A stretch of 64,000 nucleotides of DNA. Origin: Aestuariivita sp. (GTDB taxonomy: Bacteria > Pseudomonadota > Alphaproteobacteria > Rhodobacterales > Rhodobacteraceae). The notes under the pieces were generated by a model. It had not been told where the DNA came from. It made no database searches and worked only from the letters and a program-made list of their open reading frames with translations. Both the position numbers and the translations under genes were made by a program. Location of the stretch: positions 1,829,857 through 1,893,856 of the forward strand of contig JAGYKE010000004.1 in the NCBI GenBank assembly GCA_018401465.1. Reading direction: 5' to 3'. Of this stretch, positions 43,298-52,688 are shown in pieces; the first letter of the stretch is position 1, and every line of letters begins with the position of its first letter.

Positions 43298-44113
43298 GTG
43301 CAGATCGACTGGCTCACCGTCGCGGCCCAGATCGTCAACTTCCTGGTCCTGGTCTGGCTCTTGCAGCGGTTCCTCTACAGGCCGATCACCGACGCAATCG
43401 GCCGCCGCGAACAGCGCATCGCAGACCGCCTGAACGAGGCGCGCGCCGCCCGCGGGGAGGCGGAGGAGGAGGCCGAAACCCTCAGGCGCAGGCAGCAGGA
43501 GCTGGAGGAGCGCAGGGAAGACATCCTGTCATCCGCGCGCGACGAGGCGCGGGCGCTGCGCGACCGGATGGAAGATGAGGTCCGCAAGGAGGTCGAGGAA
43601 AAGCGCGCGGCATGGCGCGACCATCTCGATGCGGAACGCGCGGCGTTCCTGTCTTCACTGCAACGCAGGGCCGGGCACCGGATCCTCGACATCACGGGGC
43701 GCATCCTGTCCGAATATGCGGATACCGGGATTTCGGAACGCACGGTGGCGACCTTTGCCGAGCGTCTGGCCGCCCTTGATCCGCAGACGCGCGACAGGCT
43801 GGCCGAGGCGGCGTCAGATGCCCAAACCGCCATGGTCGAGACCGGCGCGGCGCTGAGCGGCGCGGCGAAGGGCCGGATCACCCGAGCGCTTCGCGAGGCC
43901 CTTTCGGCCGAGATCGACGTGGAGTACCGCGAAGACGACGGGATCGTGATCGGCGCGCGGCTGACCATCGGCGATGTGACGGCGGAATGGTCGGCGGCGC
44001 GGTATCTCGACCGGCTGAGGGTCGAACTGGACGAGGTGATCGACGCGGGCAGCCATGCCGGACAGTCCGGGCGGGACCACGATGCCGACGCCCTAGACCG
44101 GGCCCCGGCATGA
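43298..44113 (+). CDS. atpF: N-type ATPase subunit b with a delta-like C-terminal part
   Basis: At 271 residues this is much longer than a normal b subunit (about 160). One N-terminal membrane helix ([20 protein letters not shown]) is followed by a long charged coiled coil to about residue 140. The final 130 residues end in [20 protein letters not shown] and [14 protein letters not shown], which resembles the C-terminal part of the delta subunit. The operon has no separate atpH, so this tail probably replaces delta in joining the stator to F1. The start codon is GTG at 43298. Confidence 0.88.
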   Translation: MQIDWLTVAAQIVNFLVLVWLLQRFLYRPITDAIGRREQRIADRLNEARAARGEAEEEAETLRRRQQELEERREDILSSARDEARALRDRMEDEVRKEVEEKRAAWRDHLDAERAAFLSSLQRRAGHRILDITGRILSEYADTGISERTVATFAERLAALDPQTRDRLAEAASDAQTAMVETGAALSGAAKGRITRALREALSAEIDVEYREDDGIVIGARLTIGDVTAEWSAARYLDRLRVELDEVIDAGSHAGQSGRDHDADALDRAPA

Positions 44114-45633
44114 TATCGCTGAGGGATATCCCGCAAGACGTCTTCGCGCCGCTTGAACAGGCTTTGCGCAATGTCCGGCCCGGGGTGGATGCGGCCGAAC
44201 AGGCGCGGATCCTGTCCGTGGACAACGGGGTCGCGCAGGTGACGGGCTTCACCGACCTGCACGCGGACGAACTGGTGCGGTTCTCGAACGGTGTCGTCGG
44301 TCTTGCGTCCAGTCTCGGCCCGGATCGGACCGGGGTGATCGTTCTGGGCAGAACCAACGACCTGCGGCCCGGCGACCGGCTGCGCCGCACGGGGCGCGTC
44401 GCCGACGTGCCGGTGGGCGAGGCGCTTCTGGGCCGGATCGTCGACGGGCTTGGCCGCCCGGTGGACGGCGGCGACAGGATCGACGGCGAGGACCGTCTGC
44501 CCGTCGAACGCCCGGCGCCTCCGATCATGCACCGCGATCCGGTCGAGGTGCCGCTGCAGACCGGGATCAAGGCGGTGGACGCGGCCATTCCCATCGGGCG
44601 CGGGCAGCGCGAACTGATCGTGGGCGACCGGCAGACCGGCAAGACCGCGATTGCCGTGGACGCCATTCTCAACCAGCGCGACAGCGGCGTGATCTCGGTC
44701 TATTGCGCCATCGGGCAGCGCGCCTCGGCGGTGGCCCGCGTCGTGGCCGATCTGCGCCGTGCCGGCGCGCTCGGGCGCACCATCGTCGTGGTCGCGGGGG
44801 GCGACGATGCGCCGGGGCTGCAATTCATCGCGCCCTATGCCGCCACGACCATGGCGGAACACTTCATGTCGAAGGGCCGCGACGTGCTGATCGTCTATGA
44901 CGATCTGACCCGGCACGCCCGCGCCTACCGCGAATTGTCGCTGCTCTTGCGCCGCCCGCCGGGGCGCGAGGCCTATCCGGGCGACATCTTCTATATCCAT
45001 TCGCGGCTGCTCGAACGCGCGACGCATCTGCGCAAGGAACATGGCGGCGGGTCGCTGACCGCGCTTCCGGTGATCGAGACGCAGGCGCAGAACATCTCGG
45101 CCTTCATCCCGACCAATCTCATCTCGATCACCGACGGGCAGATCTATCTCTCGCCCGACCTGTTCGAGAAGGGGCACCTGCCGGCCATCGACATCGGCAC
45201 CTCGGTCAGCCGGGTGGGCGGAAAGGCGCAGTTGCCCGCGTTCCGGGCGGTGGCGGGGAACCTGCGGCTCAGCTATTCCCAGTTCGAAGAGCTGGAAAGC
45301 TTCGCGCGCTTCGGCACCCAGCTTGACGAAGACACGCGGGCAAGACTGACGCGCGGACAGCGCGTGCGCGCGGTGCTGACCCAGAACCAGCATGATCACC
45401 TGACGGTTCCCGAACAGATCGCCGTGCTTCTGGCGGCGACGGAAGGTCTGTTGGACGATCTGGAGCCGGACGCCATCGCCGGGGCCGAAGCCCGGCTGCG
45501 CCGCGCCGTGCGCGAGGACCTGACCGATCTGGGGCAAGAGATCGCCGCGGGCGAACCACTCACGGATGACCGCCGCCAGAGGCTGATGGACGCGATGCGC
45601 GCGGTGCTGGAGCAAGACGATGGAGACGCTTGA
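44110..45633 (+). CDS. atpA: N-type ATPase alpha subunit
   Basis: This alpha subunit has 507 residues from the ATG at 44110, which overlaps the atpF stop by 4 bp. The P-loop GDRQTGKT is at 172-179, with [34 protein letters not shown] and the [13 protein letters not shown] region following. A standard N-terminal barrel ([14 protein letters not shown]) is present. With AtpD it forms the catalytic hexamer. It overlaps atpG by 14 bp. Confidence 0.94.
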   Translation: MISLRDIPQDVFAPLEQALRNVRPGVDAAEQARILSVDNGVAQVTGFTDLHADELVRFSNGVVGLASSLGPDRTGVIVLGRTNDLRPGDRLRRTGRVADVPVGEALLGRIVDGLGRPVDGGDRIDGEDRLPVERPAPPIMHRDPVEVPLQTGIKAVDAAIPIGRGQRELIVGDRQTGKTAIAVDAILNQRDSGVISVYCAIGQRASAVARVVADLRRAGALGRTIVVVAGGDDAPGLQFIAPYAATTMAEHFMSKGRDVLIVYDDLTRHARAYRELSLLLRRPPGREAYPGDIFYIHSRLLERATHLRKEHGGGSLTALPVIETQAQNISAFIPTNLISITDGQIYLSPDLFEKGHLPAIDIGTSVSRVGGKAQLPAFRAVAGNLRLSYSQFEELESFARFGTQLDEDTRARLTRGQRVRAVLTQNQHDHLTVPEQIAVLLAATEGLLDDLEPDAIAGAEARLRRAVREDLTDLGQEIAAGEPLTDDRRQRLMDAMRAVLEQDDGDA

Positions 45634-46519
45634 GACCCTGTCCGAGAAGCTCAGGACGACGGGCGACATCCAGTCCATCGTGCGCACGATGAAATCCCTC
45701 TCGGCCGTCAGCATCCGACAATATGAACGCGCCGAGGCTGCCATGTCGGGCTATGAGGCGACCATCGACCTTGGGCTGGCCGCGCTGTTCGGCGAACGTA
45801 GGGCGCGGGGTCTGCCCCTGCGGGGGGGCAGGGGCCGCCCGGCGCCGGGCGAGGCGCTTCTCGTGATCGGCTCCGATCGCGGGCTGTGCGGGCGCTATAA
45901 CGAAATCGTGGCCCGCGAGGCGGATGCGTGCATCGGCGAAGATATCGCCGTTCTGGCCGTGATCGGCGCCCGGGCCGCGGCGCGGCTGGGGGCGATGGGG
46001 CACAGCGCCGACCATCTGTTCGCGCAGCCGGGATCGGTGGGCGGCCTGCGCCCCCTTGTGTTGTCGGTCATCGTCAGGATCGAAGGCTGGACCCGCAGCG
46101 CCGGTGTCGGTCGGGTCAGCGTCGTTCACAACCGCCGCGAGGGACGCCTGCGGGCCGTGCCCGTCGACCGTCAGCTTCTTCCGATCCCGGAAGAGCATCT
46201 CGAAAAGCTTCTGGAGGACGGATGGCCGGGCAGGGGCCTGCCCTTCTTCCGCGCCGACCGCGACCGCCTTCTGTCCGCGCTGGTGCGCCAGCGGATCTTC
46301 GTCGTGCTCTACCGGGCGCTGGCCGAGGCGCTGGCGAGCGAACATGCCACCCGTCTCGCCGCGATGCAAAGCGCCGAGCGCAACATCGAGGCGCGCCACG
46401 AAGAGCTGACCGCCGCCTATCGCCGGATGCGGCAGGAGACGATCACGCGCGAATTGCTCGACATCGTCGCGGGGTTCGAGGCCGCCAGCGGCGCATCGCA
46501 TCACCGCTGGAAGACATAG
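45620..46519 (+). CDS. atpG: N-type ATPase gamma subunit
   Basis: This 299-residue central stalk subunit has [20 protein letters not shown] at the N-terminal helix, [13 protein letters not shown] in the middle, and [20 protein letters not shown] in the C-terminal helix that turns inside the alpha3-beta3 ring. It closes the operon. Its last 19 bp overlap the 3' end of the convergent PHA synthase gene. Confidence 0.92.
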   Translation: METLETLSEKLRTTGDIQSIVRTMKSLSAVSIRQYERAEAAMSGYEATIDLGLAALFGERRARGLPLRGGRGRPAPGEALLVIGSDRGLCGRYNEIVAREADACIGEDIAVLAVIGARAAARLGAMGHSADHLFAQPGSVGGLRPLVLSVIVRIEGWTRSAGVGRVSVVHNRREGRLRAVPVDRQLLPIPEEHLEKLLEDGWPGRGLPFFRADRDRLLSALVRQRIFVVLYRALAEALASEHATRLAAMQSAERNIEARHEELTAAYRRMRQETITRELLDIVAGFEAASGASHHRWKT

Positions 46520-48351
46520 GACCCGGGCGCGTTGCACGTTGCCTGATAGGGGCTCTGGCCCGTGCCGAGATCGGGCGGCGGCCCCTCCTTTCCGGAACGT
46601 TCGCCCAGCCATTCCACCATCGCGGGCCACCAGGACCCGTCGCGCCGCTCGGCCGCTGCCATCCAGCTGTCGGGCGAGGAATGGGGTTCTTCCTCGTCGG
46701 TGGTGCGGATGAGGAAGGTGCGGCCCCCGTGGCCCGGTTCGCTGATGATCCCGGCATTGTGCCCGCCGCTTGTCAGCACGAAGGTGATGACCGTGTCGGC
46801 CAGCAGATGCAGCTTGTAGACCGATTGCCACGGCGCCACATGGTCCGACGTGGTCGAGACGCAGAAAACGGGCACGTCGATATCGTGGATGGATACGGGC
46901 TGGCCCCCCATGCGGTACTTCCCTTCGGCCAGTTCGTTACCAAGGAAGATCCGGCGCAGGTACTCGCTGTGCATCCGGTAGGGCATGCGCGTCGCGTCGG
47001 CGTTCCAGGCCATGAGGTCGAACATCTCCTGCCGGCGGCCCATCAGGTATTCGTGGATGTAGCGCGACCAGATCAGGTCGGCCGAGCGCAGAAGCTGGAA
47101 GGCGCCCGCCATCTGCTTGGTGTCGAGGTACCCCTGATCCCACATCATGTTTTCAAGGAACGCCACCTCGCTTTCGCTGACGAAAAGCTGCAATTCGCCC
47201 GGTTCCTCGAAATCGGTCTGTGTGGCGAGAAGCGTGAGCGTGGCCAGCCTGTCGTCGCCGTCGCGCGCCATCTGCGCGGCCTTGGCGGCCATCAGCGTTC
47301 CGCCAAGGCAATAGCCGACGCCGTGCATGCGGACATCGGGCACGATGGCGCTGACGGCATCCATCGCCTCGTCCACCGCGTCGAAATAATCGTCCATCCC
47401 CTTGTCGCGGTCTTCCGAGGTCGGGTTGCGCCACGACACCATGAAGACGGTAAAGCCCTGGTCCACCAGATAGCCGACCAGCGAATTGTGCGGGCTGAGA
47501 TCGAGGATGTAATATTTCATGATCCATGCGGGCACGATCAGGATCGGTTCGGGCTTCACCTTCTTCGTCCTCGGCGCATACTGGATGAGTTCGAGAAGAT
47601 GGGTACGGAACACCACCTTGCCCGGTGTCGTCGCCACCTGGCGTCCGGGCAGGTAACCTTCCGTGCCGACGGGAAGCTTGCCGGAAATCGCGCGTTCCCA
47701 GTCTTCGAGGAAGTTCTGGAAGCCGCGGACAAGGTTCGCGCCGCCTTCGCGGAGCGTCGCCTGCGCGACTTCGGGATTCGTCGCGATGAAGTTCGACGGC
47801 GAGACCATGTCGAGCAACTGACGGCTGAGGAACGACACGACCTGTTCTTCCCGCGCGCCCACCCCGTCGATGTCGCAGGCGGCGTTGTACCACCATTGCT
47901 GGTTCAGCAAAAATGCCTGATAGATCAGGTTGTAAGGCCAGCTTTGCCAGCCTTCGTGCTCAAAGCGGTGATCATGGGGCAGGGGCTCGACGCAGGGCGG
48001 GGTATCGGGGTTGCGGGCAAGCTGGCCCGCATAGACGCCCAGCCGCATCGCCTTGCGCGCGGCCTTTTCCATCAGCTGCACCTGCTTGCCCGGTGCCCCC
48101 ATCAGGTGCACCCACCAGGTGAAGAAGGTCGAGGACAAGCCGTAGGGCGTGATGCCAAGCGTGAAGCGCGCCAGATGCGCATTCGCCGCGCGGTCGAGGC
48201 TTTTGGTGCTGTAGCGGTCAAGCGCCTCGAGCGGCGGTGTATGCACGATCTCGGGCGGCTCGGCGTCAAGCCCGCCGCGGTCTTCCCCTTCGGATCGCTG
48301 GATTTCTCCGGCGGCTTCGGGGTCTTCGATTTCCGTCCTCGTATCGGGCAT
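46501..48351 (-). CDS. phaC: Class I poly(3-hydroxyalkanoate) synthase
   Basis: This 616-residue enzyme polymerises 3-hydroxyacyl-CoA into storage polyester. The lipase-like box GVGYCLGGT carries the nucleophile Cys348; the Asp is in TTSDHVAPW and the His in LTSGGHNAGII. The NPTSEDRDKGMDDYFD and PWQSVYKLHLLADT segments are typical of class I. The ATG at 48351 was chosen for the GAGG six bases upstream; further upstream codons (48375) lack a ribosome binding site. It is convergent with atpG (19-bp overlap) and preceded by a perfect TTAAC-N4-GTTAA box. Confidence 0.93.
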   Translation of the reverse strand: MPDTRTEIEDPEAAGEIQRSEGEDRGGLDAEPPEIVHTPPLEALDRYSTKSLDRAANAHLARFTLGITPYGLSSTFFTWWVHLMGAPGKQVQLMEKAARKAMRLGVYAGQLARNPDTPPCVEPLPHDHRFEHEGWQSWPYNLIYQAFLLNQQWWYNAACDIDGVGAREEQVVSFLSRQLLDMVSPSNFIATNPEVAQATLREGGANLVRGFQNFLEDWERAISGKLPVGTEGYLPGRQVATTPGKVVFRTHLLELIQYAPRTKKVKPEPILIVPAWIMKYYILDLSPHNSLVGYLVDQGFTVFMVSWRNPTSEDRDKGMDDYFDAVDEAMDAVSAIVPDVRMHGVGYCLGGTLMAAKAAQMARDGDDRLATLTLLATQTDFEEPGELQLFVSESEVAFLENMMWDQGYLDTKQMAGAFQLLRSADLIWSRYIHEYLMGRRQEMFDLMAWNADATRMPYRMHSEYLRRIFLGNELAEGKYRMGGQPVSIHDIDVPVFCVSTTSDHVAPWQSVYKLHLLADTVITFVLTSGGHNAGIISEPGHGGRTFLIRTTDEEEPHSSPDSWMAAAERRDGSWWPAMVEWLGERSGKEGPPPDLGTGQSPYQATCNAPGSYVFQR

Positions 48352-48434
48352 GGTGGTCCTCGTTGCGTTCGCCATGTGCCGGGGCGTCTGACCCGCCCGC
48401 AGGCCGCCTGTGACCCAAGGCGATGGCGGCGGCA

Positions 48435-48448
48435 TTAACGTGCGTTAA
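48435..48448. promoter_or_regulatory. Crp/Fnr-type box TTAAC-N4-GTTAA upstream of phaC
   Basis: TTAACGTGCGTTAA has perfect 6-bp arms (TTAACG/CGTTAA) and is the best match to the consensus among the seven sites. It lies 84 bp before phaC and 183 bp before the divergent gene at 48631, so it may serve both transcripts. Confidence 0.6.
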
Positions 48449-48630
48449 CGACCGGACGGCGACGGTTTGGCTGAATGAAAGGTATGACCGAACCCGGATG
48501 GCCCTGACATGACGCACGAGACCGACCCTGTTTCTGACCGAATGGCAGGGTGCCGTGACCGACCGTTTCCGGACAAGCCGGTCCGCATAGACCGTTCCGG
48601 CCTTGTCGGGGCCGCGGAAAGCGTCCTGAC

Positions 48631-49317
48631 ATGATGTCGCGCGGGTTTGTCCTTTCCGCAAGCCTGCAGGCCGAGAACCGGGGCGAGGACCGCTTCGAGT
48701 ACCGCATCTGGCCACGTGCGGGCCATCCGGCCATCGCCATGCTGAACGCCGGCTGGCCACTTGTCGCCGCGGAACGGCGCAGCGATATCTACCTCGTGCA
48801 CACGGGTTGTGACCGGACGCTGATCAAACTGCGCTCCGGGGACCGGCTTGAAATCAAGCGCCGCGACGCGGATGTGGGTGCGATCCAGCACTGGAGCATG
48901 GCTGTCTCGGCGGGTTTTCCGCTCGCGGCTGGGGGGCGGCACCTGCTGGCAGGCGCGCTGGGCCTTCATGCCGGTTTGCCCGAGGTCGCCGGATTGTCGG
49001 CCGCGCATCTTCTGGCGACCATCGACGCGCAAGGCGGGCGGGTCATTCCCCGGACGGTGAGCAAATCGCGTCTCGTGTTCCGGTCGGGCGTGTGCCGGGC
49101 CGAGATCTGCCGGGTCGCGGTCGGCGGCTGGACCGGGCGGACGGTCGCGATCGAGTCCGCCGATCTTCCGTCGATCGTCCGCGCCCTCGATGGGTTGCAT
49201 CTCGGGTCGCTTCCGAACCGGTCCTACGGCGAGGCGCTGATGAGGCTGCTTTCGCCCGCCTCTATGCCGCGCGGCCTTCTGGTTCACACGCAAGTTCAGG
49301 AAAGGAGTTCAGGATGA
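48631..49317 (+). CDS. Hypothetical protein coupled to an SDR gene
   Basis: This 228-residue soluble protein has alternating charged strands (AERRSDIYLVHTGCDRTLIK, SGDRLEIKRRDADVGAIQHW) and a later helical part. The Lys/Arg/Glu pattern recalls CYTH-type triphosphate-binding barrels, but the ExExK signature is not clear and I do not assign it. The start may be 48631 or the next codon (48634). It overlaps the SDR gene by 4 bp (ATGA), so the two are one transcript, divergent from phaC across the box at 48435. Confidence 0.65.
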   Translation: MMSRGFVLSASLQAENRGEDRFEYRIWPRAGHPAIAMLNAGWPLVAAERRSDIYLVHTGCDRTLIKLRSGDRLEIKRRDADVGAIQHWSMAVSAGFPLAAGGRHLLAGALGLHAGLPEVAGLSAAHLLATIDAQGGRVIPRTVSKSRLVFRSGVCRAEICRVAVGGWTGRTVAIESADLPSIVRALDGLHLGSLPNRSYGEALMRLLSPASMPRGLLVHTQVQERSSG

Positions 49318-50084
49318 AACGGCTTGACGGAAAGACCTGCATCGTCACCGGGGGCGCGAAGGGCATCGGCAAGGCCACCTGTCTGCGGCTGGCGAAAGAG
49401 GGCGCGAAGGTCGCCATCACGGATATCGACGACAAGGGAGGCCAGAGCCTGCGCGAGGAGATCGGGAAGAAAGGCGGCACGGCCGAATACTGGCATCTCG
49501 ACGTGACGGACGAGGACGCGGTGGGTCGGGTCTTCGGTGACGTCGCCGACAGGTTCGGCGGCGTCGATGTCGTTGTCAACAATGCCGGGATTGCCGGTGT
49601 CGACAAGCCGACCGACAAGGTCACGGCCGCGGAATGGCGCAAGGTCATGGATGTCAACGTGAACGGCGTCTTCTACTGCACAAAGGCGGCAATCCCGCAC
49701 ATGCGCAAGAACGGAGGCGGCAGCATCGTCAACCTGTCGTCGATCTACGGCATTGTCGGCGCGCCCGATGTGCCGCCCTACCACGCCTCGAAAGGCGCCG
49801 TGCGCGAGATGAGCAAGACCGACGCGATGCTCTATGCCAAGGAGGGCATCCGCGTGAATTCGGTGCATCCCGGTTTCATCTGGACGCCGCTGGTCGAGGC
49901 GATGGCCGAAGCGTCCGAGACCGGGCCAAAGGCCTTCCGCGCCCATCTCGACGACTTGCACCCCGTCGGCCATGTGGGGGAGCCCGAGGATATCGCCGCG
50001 GGGATCGCCTATCTCGCATCCGACGACGCCAAGTTCGTGACTGGATCCGAACTTGTGATCGACGGCGGCTATACAGCGCGATAG
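49314..50084 (+). CDS. Short-chain dehydrogenase/reductase
   Basis: This 256-residue classical SDR has TGGAKGIG (NAD-binding, residues about 13-20), NNAGIAG, the catalytic Ser/Tyr/Lys in NLSSIYG and YHASKGAV, and VHPGFIWTPLV. Such enzymes near PHA genes may be 3-hydroxybutyrate or 3-oxoacyl-CoA reductases; glucose-1-dehydrogenase-like enzymes look the same, so the substrate remains open. The ATG at 49314 follows AAAGGAG at good distance. Confidence 0.85.
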   Translation: MKRLDGKTCIVTGGAKGIGKATCLRLAKEGAKVAITDIDDKGGQSLREEIGKKGGTAEYWHLDVTDEDAVGRVFGDVADRFGGVDVVVNNAGIAGVDKPTDKVTAAEWRKVMDVNVNGVFYCTKAAIPHMRKNGGGSIVNLSSIYGIVGAPDVPPYHASKGAVREMSKTDAMLYAKEGIRVNSVHPGFIWTPLVEAMAEASETGPKAFRAHLDDLHPVGHVGEPEDIAAGIAYLASDDAKFVTGSELVIDGGYTAR

Positions 50085-50221
50085 CGGCGCCGCCCCGGGC
50101 GGTGGATCGCGGAAATGCGGGCGAAGCGCGACGCGAATGTGTCGCGGTTCAGCCCGGACGCGAGCAGGACAAGTCCGCGCCAGCCCTTCGCCCTTGGCTG
50201 CGGTCTGCCGTTGACCCGGCG

Positions 50222-50713
50222 TCAGGGCGGCGGTCTGTCGTGGCCGTTCGTCGCGATGTCGGTCAGGTAGGCGTCGGCGGCCTTGTCATCCTGAAGGATT
50301 GCCGACAGGACGGTGGCATCCCGGTCGTATCCCAGCTTCTTCGCCCAACTGGCCAGCGTGCCGAGGACGGCGATTTCATAATGCTCCATCCGCTGCAGCG
50401 AGGCGATGAGCCCCGCATCCCGCAGATCGCTGTCGCCGATCATGCCAACCCATTTGTCCGTCTCGGCTAGGATCGCATGCATCGAGGCGTCGTCATGGCC
50501 GTTGCCCGCCGAGGCACCGTGATCTTGCAAAAGCGTGTTGATCCGGTCGCGATGGGTCTGGGTCACGCTCCGGTGGGTCCTGATCGCGTTGGACAGCGTC
50601 TTGTCCGTCGCTTGTGTCGCCAGATCGGCCAGATGTTCCGCCAGCTGCGTCTCGACCGAGCGCAATTCGGAGAGTTCGGCGATGTAGAGGTCGTGAAAAT
50701 CGTTCACTTGCAT
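50222..50713 (-). CDS. YciF/DUF892 ferritin-like protein
   Basis: This 163-residue four-helix protein of the YciE/YciF family is stress-induced in enterics: FHDLYIAELSELRSVETQLA at the start, then MEHYEIAVLGTLASWAKKLG and a final helix with SAILQDDKAADAYL. Glu and His residues spaced along the helices suggest a di-iron site as in ferritin-like proteins. AAAGG precedes the ATG. It is 42 bp downstream of the membrane protein gene on the same strand and may be controlled by the box at 51186. Confidence 0.85.
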   Translation of the reverse strand: MQVNDFHDLYIAELSELRSVETQLAEHLADLATQATDKTLSNAIRTHRSVTQTHRDRINTLLQDHGASAGNGHDDASMHAILAETDKWVGMIGDSDLRDAGLIASLQRMEHYEIAVLGTLASWAKKLGYDRDATVLSAILQDDKAADAYLTDIATNGHDRPPP

Positions 50714-50755
50714 GATTGTGCCTTTCGGGGTCAGGGGTGGTCGGCCATCTTCGGG

Positions 50756-51076
50756 TCACTTCGTCATCTGCCGCCATTGCGGGCGGCGCACGATCCAGCG
50801 CCCAGCAGCAAAGCCCGGCGCCAGCGACAGAAGGACGATGGCGATGGCGAGACCGGGGTCTTCGAGCGCGCCGGGCGGGAAGACCGCGACGCCAATCCGG
50901 ATCAGCACCTGAAACACGGCTGCCGAGACAAGCACGAAGAGCGAGGTGAAGAGCAGCCAGGCCGCAAGCGGGTGAAGTTTCTTGTGCCGCAACGCCTGTG
51001 CGATGGGCCAGCAGGCGACCAGTGCGAGCAGGGCGATGAGCCAGATCACCGGCTGATCTGCGGCGCTTGTGGTCAT
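50756..51076 (-). CDS. Small three-span membrane protein
   Basis: This 106-residue protein has three transmembrane helices (about residues 10-27, 37-62 and 73-92) and a basic C terminus (RWIVRRPQWRQMTK). A very good ribosome binding site (GAGGAGGAG) precedes the ATG at 51076. No family recognised. It is first in an apparent two-gene unit with the YciF-like gene, with a Crp/Fnr-type box 110 bp upstream. Confidence 0.7.
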   Translation of the reverse strand: MTTSAADQPVIWLIALLALVACWPIAQALRHKKLHPLAAWLLFTSLFVLVSAAVFQVLIRIGVAVFPPGALEDPGLAIAIVLLSLAPGFAAGRWIVRRPQWRQMTK

Positions 51077-51185
51077 GTCTCCTCCTCAGGTTCTTGCCGT
51101 GCCCTTCCACGCGGCAGGCGCAGGAGCGTCCGGCCCGGCGACGGTGTTGTCTGGGGCAGATTGGCCTGCTGTGGAAGGCTGCGCC

Positions 51186-51199
51186 TTAACGGGCGTTAG
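51186..51199. promoter_or_regulatory. Crp/Fnr-type box TTAAC-N4-GTTAG
   Basis: TTAACGGGCGTTAG lies 110 bp upstream of the small membrane protein gene read leftward. The arms TTAAC/GTTAG differ from perfect symmetry at one base. It is the last of the seven boxes and marks the right border of the stress island. Confidence 0.5.
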
Positions 51200-51391
51200 A
51201 GCCACGACCGGCGCGCGGCGCGTCTTGCTGTCGGCGGGGTCGCCCGCGCTGCCCTGTCGGTGCCCCCCGGCCTGGTGCCGGACAAGCCGGTTTTGTCGGC
51301 TATCGGGCTGCGCGACACCCTGCGCCCGGCGCGGGATCCGGTCTTCGGCGTGCCCGATGCCAATGTTGAGACGCTGCCCCGGATCGACTGA
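51200..51391 (+). other. Short open frame, possible gene remnant
   Basis: After an in-frame TAG, 63 codons stay open to a TGA at 51389-51391 with coding-like composition (for example VPDKPVLSAIGLRDTLRPAR). No ATG is present; a GTG inside would give about 40 residues. It could be the decayed end of a lost gene. The rest of 51077-51570 holds the box at 51186 and the promoter region of the TRAP operon. Confidence 0.25.
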
Positions 51392-51478
51392 CAGATTCTA
51401 ATTCACAATTTTTTCATATTGGATTACGAACCCCCAGCCGCCGTTTTCCCTTGAGGCACCGCTTTTCCTGCCCATAGC

Positions 51479-51495
51479 GTATAACTTTGTTGTAC
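51479..51495 (+). promoter_or_regulatory. Inverted repeat upstream of the TRAP operon
   Basis: GTATAAC-TTT-GTTGTAC (one mismatch between arms) lies in an AT-rich stretch 76 bp before the solute-binding protein gene. GT...AC repeats of this size are typical GntR/FadR-type operators, but no such regulator gene is in the window. Confidence 0.4.
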
Positions 51496-51570
51496 GTTGA
51501 AAGCGCAGGCCGGGCAGTGCAAGCAGGAGGCGAGCTGCCGCATGACGGCGACAACATAGTGGAGGAATAC

Positions 51571-52557
51571 ATGAAGATCACACTTTTCGCCACCGCAACC
51601 GCGGTGGCAGCGCTGATCGCGACGACCGGTTTCGCGCAGGACAGGACCGGCTGGCCCGAAAGCTTCACCGTCGGCACCGCGTCGCAGGGCGGCACCTTCT
51701 TCGTCTATGGCTCGGGCTGGGCGAACCTCGTCGCGGACGAGCTGGGCCTGTCGGGCAGCGGCGAAGTGACCGGCGGCCCGATGCAGAACATGTCGCTGGT
51801 CCACGCGGGCGAGGCCCAGTTCGGTCTGACCACCATGGGCCCGGCCGCCGAATCCTATGCCGGCACCAACCCGGTCGCGCCCGGCCTGCAGATGACTAAT
51901 GCCTGCGCCATGTTCCCGATGTATCAGACGCCGTTCTCGATCACGGTCCTGTCGTCGACCGGCATCGAGGATATCGCCGACATCCCCGCCGGTGCCCGCA
52001 TCGGCTTCGGCCCCGCAGGTTCGACCTCGGACACGTATTTCCCGCTGATGCTCGAAGCGCTGGGCGTGGAATTCGAACGTCGCAACGGCGGCTGGGATGA
52101 CCTTGGCGGCCAGCTTCAGGACGGCCTGCTTGACGTCATCGCCTTTGCCGCGGGCGTGCCGATCCCGGCCGTGTCGCAGCTTGAGGTGCAGACCGACGTG
52201 AACATCATCGAGTTCACGCCCGAGCAGCAGGCCATCATCCTCGAACAGTTCCCGGTGTCGGCCTTTGAGATTTCTGCCGAAACCTACGCGACCCTGACCG
52301 AACCCGCGGCCTCGGTGGCGATGTGGAACTTCGCCATCGCGAACTGCGACCTGCCGGAAAGCTTTGTCTACGCGGTCACCGACGTGATCATGTCCGACAA
52401 TGCGCGCATGGTCGGCATCCACTCTTCCGCGCGTGAGACCCTGCCCGAGCATTGGGACAAGAACACCGCGCTGAAGTGGCACCCCGGTGCGGCCCGCTGG
52501 TTCGTCGAGAATGCCGGTGCGACCATCGATCCGTCCAAGATCCACGGCGCGATGTAA
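51571..52557 (+). CDS. TAXI-family TRAP transporter solute-binding protein
   Basis: This 328-residue periplasmic protein has a signal peptide MKITLFATATAVAALIATTG ending near AFAQD-like GFA/QD (residues 22-23). The TAXI family pattern follows: FTVGTASQGGTFFVYGSGWA, VTGGPMQNMSLVHAGEAQFG and IGFGPAGSTSDTYFP. It delivers an unknown substrate, often a dicarboxylate or amino acid, to the fused permease encoded downstream. GTGGAGGAA is a good ribosome binding site. A GC-rich hairpin follows the stop codon. Confidence 0.9.
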   Translation: MKITLFATATAVAALIATTGFAQDRTGWPESFTVGTASQGGTFFVYGSGWANLVADELGLSGSGEVTGGPMQNMSLVHAGEAQFGLTTMGPAAESYAGTNPVAPGLQMTNACAMFPMYQTPFSITVLSSTGIEDIADIPAGARIGFGPAGSTSDTYFPLMLEALGVEFERRNGGWDDLGGQLQDGLLDVIAFAAGVPIPAVSQLEVQTDVNIIEFTPEQQAIILEQFPVSAFEISAETYATLTEPAASVAMWNFAIANCDLPESFVYAVTDVIMSDNARMVGIHSSARETLPEHWDKNTALKWHPGAARWFVENAGATIDPSKIHGAM

Positions 52558-52564
52558 GTCAGAC

Positions 52565-52589
52565 GGGCGGGGCCCCTGGGACCCCGCCC
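52565..52589 (+). terminator. Intercistronic hairpin after the binding-protein gene
   Basis: GGGCGGGG-N9-CCCCGCCC forms an 8-bp GC stem eight bases after the stop codon, with no T-run. Such hairpins commonly protect the upstream mRNA and reduce readthrough, giving more binding protein than permease. Confidence 0.5.
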
Positions 52590-52688
52590 CTTGCAGACAG
52601 GGGGCTGGGCCGCGCCGGATCATCCGGCTGGGCCCAGCCCCGCATGGCCGCAATCGGCGCGCCGACCTGCACCCGGGGGATACCAGAG

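Noticed and set aside
45928-48438. 836-codon open frame on the plus strand
   Set aside because: Antisense to phaC and out of frame with atpG; no recognisable domain.
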